Assembly: GCA_947454295.1 (NCBI GenBank)
Contig: CANGMO010000078.1
Location: 1-8,475 of the forward strand
DNA from: Verrucomicrobiota bacterium
GTDB taxonomy: Bacteria > Verrucomicrobiota > Verrucomicrobiia > Limisphaerales > UBA9464
Length of the DNA: 8,475 nucleotides
Direction: 5' to 3'
Positions 7,401 to 8,475 of this stretch are shown piece after piece. The notes under the pieces are model-generated. The model had not been told where the DNA came from. It ran no database searches and worked only from the letters and a program-made list of their open reading frames with translations. The translations under genes were made by a program, and so were the position numbers. How positions within the stretch are numbered: the stretch's first letter is position 1; each line of letters opens with the position of its first letter.

Positions 7401-8469
7401 CTGGCCCTGGTGGCTTCGCTGGGCCGGGGCTCGGCTCGGGGAGGATGTGGAGATCAGCACGATCATCGACGTGGTGCCCGAGATGCTCGAGATCGGATCG
7501 AAGAGCTTTCTCGCCGACGGGCTGTATCTTGGCGGTCCCCGGATTCATCAGGGAACGGTGACCGTGGCTCCGATTCGACTTGGAGAGCGCACCTTTCTTG
7601 GAAACGGAGCCGTCGTTCCCGCCGGAGAGCTGCTGCCTCCGGATCTGCTGCTCGGCGTGTTGACCGTGGGCGAGGCGCGCACCTGTCGTCCCGGCTCCGC
7701 GTGGTTCGGACATCCGGCCTTCGAACTGCCGCGGCGCGAGGTGCTCGAGGTGGATGTACACCTCACCCATCGTCCCTCGGTGCTGCGCCGGGTGAATCGA
7801 CTCTTCTGGGAGGGACTGCGATTCCTGATCCCATTTGTTCCCGCGGCGGTGGTCCCGCTGTGGTGCGGCATGCTGGCCTGGCTGGGGGCGGGACGCGGGT
7901 TTTGGGGCATGCTTTGGATTGCGGCACCCGTGGCCACGGCGGTTGCCGGCATGGCTCCCTGCGTGTTTGTGATCGCCCTGAAGTGGCTGCTCCTCGGACG
8001 GGTGCGCCCGGGAGTGCATCCGCTCTGGTCGTGCTGGGCGAGCCGGTGGGATTTCGTGTGCCTCGCGTGGAGTCTGCTGGCCCGCGATGTCATCGGCGTG
8101 CTGGACGGCACGCTCATGCAGGCGTGGTTTCTCCGGTGTCTTGGCGTGACGGTGGGGCGCGGCGTGGTGCTGGGACCGGGATTTGCGCAGGACATTCCCG
8201 ATCCCGACATGCTGCACCTCGGCGATGGCGCCACCGTGGATGGGTTTTTCCAGGCCCACACGTTCGAGGATCGAGTGCTGAAGATTGATCACGTGTTCAT
8301 CGGCGCGGGCGCCACCATCGGCACCAACGCGGTGCTGCTCTACGGAGCGGACATCGGCGCCGGATCCCGTGTGGAACCCCACTCCGTGGTGATGAAGCGC
8401 GAGCGGCTGCTGCCGGGGAGTGTGTACGAAGGATGCCCAACCCGGCGCATCGGGGCCGCCTCGCGTTGA
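4414..8469 (+). CDS. Pls/PosA-family single-module synthetase: A-PCP plus triplicated membrane C-terminal region
   Basis: This is a 1351-residue membrane-bound nonribosomal peptide synthetase-like enzyme. Adenylation domain (about 20-510): LTYSELEAAS, LKAGAAYTCLD, YTSGTTGRPKG (178-188), YDSSVEE (223-229), NGYGPTE (314-320), YRTGDL (397-402), GRVDAQVKIRGYRIE (415-429), LPPYMVP (485-491) and GGKIQRRALP with catalytic Lys507. Carrier domain (about 540-612): DFFSGLGGDSL, with phosphopantetheine Ser575. Residues 642-1347 form three units, each of two transmembrane helices plus a left-handed beta-helix domain. No HHxxxDG condensation motif or thioesterase is seen. This matches epsilon-poly-L-lysine synthetase (Pls) and PosA, in which the C-terminal tandem domains join amino acids into an isopeptide homopolymer. 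The pocket residues aligned by motif (D224, S225, E228, C267, L291, V293, G315, V323, T324, K507) share Asp-x-Glu with known Lys/Orn codes, so a basic amino acid is plausible but unproven. Translation is coupled to the SET gene. Confidence 0.93.
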   Translation: MNSPADPASIPDSAPAAGSPRLLHEIFRRTALRWPERVALEIPPGSERPARHSLTYSELEAASDQLAAWIAPQVNADSVVALAIPRTDPWLFIGQLAVLKAGAAYTCLDAAFPDGQVAEILRDAASTLLLTDEAGVARAARAGWSGVHPIIPGTLARNDTMLVPRVSVEPQHLAYLIYTSGTTGRPKGVMIEHRSVVNLVDSDLEAFRLTPSDRVAQGSSAAYDSSVEELWLAWAAGAAAVVMDDEAARLGPDLVPWLQRERISVLCPPPTLLRTTGCDRPWEALPDLRLLYVGGEALPQDVADRWGRGCQLVNGYGPTECTVTSVRGPIRPGDPITIGRPVRGVVAWILDDALQPVPDGAEGELCLGGVALARGYRNLPEVTAEKFPTLHGLGRIYRTGDLVVRGPDGILTCLGRVDAQVKIRGYRIELEAIEARLSECEGVRAAACAVRGDTGAERLVAFVVPVDASVAMEPARLQRWLGAVLPPYMVPGIFVAIESLPRSVGGKIQRRALPEVRDLAGAVWLDPEGEPNAGRTAESPVERALAGACAQALRRESGAVLPVDADFFSGLGGDSLTAALWISRLRELPETASLTVRDIYECRTIAALAQRAATGAGSSETGDAAIAGGGEDVTAGQRLFATCLQAASIAVNLVVLSALLYVTAFWVLPWLVAVLGWVPLVLGFPGLMFLVLCVYTPISIALAVGFKRLLIGRYRPGREPVWGSFYLRHWTVLQMVRRVPWGFLEGTELLNMALRALGARIGKRVHIHRGVDLFRGGWDLLEIGDDVTLSEEASIRLVELEARQLVMGPVVLEAGCTLATRAGVGGETRVGTGAVLTPLSSLARGASIPAGERWDGIPARRVGEALPAPAVTESGPVLSPLSHAVAMLLVRLATSWILALPLELAALAFAHWSGVDAEAALDWMESPHLSVRGVLAATATFLAPVPLSLLLEAALCRALGRVEAGVMSRYGWSYLRVWTKTGLVQSAGNWLYGTLFWPWWLRWAGARLGEDVEISTIIDVVPEMLEIGSKSFLADGLYLGGPRIHQGTVTVAPIRLGERTFLGNGAVVPAGELLPPDLLLGVLTVGEARTCRPGSAWFGHPAFELPRREVLEVDVHLTHRPSVLRRVNRLFWEGLRFLIPFVPAAVVPLWCGMLAWLGAGRGFWGMLWIAAPVATAVAGMAPCVFVIALKWLLLGRVRPGVHPLWSCWASRWDFVCLAWSLLARDVIGVLDGTLMQAWFLRCLGVTVGRGVVLGPGFAQDIPDPDMLHLGDGATVDGFFQAHTFEDRVLKIDHVFIGAGATIGTNAVLLYGADIGAGSRVEPHSVVMKRERLLPGSVYEGCPTRRIGAASR
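6337..8455 (+). repeat. Three tandem protein-level repeats inside the synthetase
   Basis: Unit 1 (residues about 642-865), unit 2 (about 880-1103) and unit 3 (about 1132-1347) share the same order of parts. Each has two hydrophobic helices, a basic GR motif, a short amphipathic stretch, a beta-helix core and an acyltransferase-like end. The GR motifs are KRLLIGRYRPGREPVW (707-722), CRALGRVEAG (956-965) and KWLLLGRVRPGVHPLW (1190-1205). The beta-helix cores begin GARIGKRVHI, GARLGEDVEI and GVTVGRGVVL. The ends are WDGIPARRVG (854-863), WFGHPAF (1097-1103) and YEGCPTRRIG (1338-1347). Unit 2 is the most diverged, lacking the RPG-x-x-P-x-W part. Unit 3 keeps the clearest hexapeptide rungs (IGAGATIGTNAVLLYGADIG). 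The repeat is visible in protein, not as DNA identity. Confidence 0.8.
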
Positions 8470-8475
8470 TCGGGA

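Noticed and set aside
6744..8288. Plus-strand frame of 514 codons inside the synthetase
   Set aside because: It is an Arg/Gly-rich shadow in another frame of the synthetase, which is confirmed by its three beta-helix repeats.
6337..8469. Reading the C-terminal half as a separate fused serine O-acetyltransferase or sugar acetyltransferase
   Set aside because: The hexapeptide motifs occur in three units interleaved with six membrane helices after an A-PCP pair, which fits the Pls/PosA terminal region rather than a soluble acetyltransferase.

Overview
The window holds five protein-coding genes in two divergent blocks of GC-rich DNA with few clear Shine-Dalgarno sequences. The best guess for the host is a verrucomicrobial or related PVC-group bacterium. 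The main evidence is the secreted YHYH-family protein, which carries a C-terminal 'YQLESSTDLKTW'-type beta domain of a kind I associate with Verrucomicrobiota, plus a Gly-run linker and an IPT-like tail. This assignment is inference from protein style, not from a marker gene.

Positions 1-1668 (minus strand): a two-component operon. A CpxR-like OmpR/PhoB-family response regulator (928-1668) overlaps by ATGA the start of a CpxA-like membrane histidine kinase (931 down to 1). The kinase runs off the left edge of the window just after its H-box. Positions 1669-1805: the divergent regulatory region, with a perfect hairpin and TTTAC/TTAAC half-sites spaced 11 and 33 bp apart. That period fits an OmpR-family regulator. 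Positions 1806-3575 (plus strand): the exported YHYH protein, closed by a strong hairpin terminator. The layout, with a secreted protein divergent from a CpxRA-like pair, recalls E. coli cpxP/cpxRA.

Positions 3643-8469 (plus strand): a second unit. After a leader of about 240 bases comes a small SET-domain methyltransferase (3884-4417). It overlaps by ATGA a 1351-residue synthetase of the Pls/PosA type (4414-8469). This enzyme has one adenylation domain, one carrier domain, and a membrane-embedded C-terminal half built as three repeats of two transmembrane helices plus a left-handed beta-helix acyltransferase-like domain. That is the architecture of epsilon-poly-L-lysine synthetase. The adenylation pocket carries an Asp and a Glu in positions seen in lysine/ornithine-type codes. 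The most interesting hypothesis here is that the pair makes a homopoly(amino acid) and that the SET enzyme methylates the polymer, its monomer or the synthetase. Nothing in the window proves the product.
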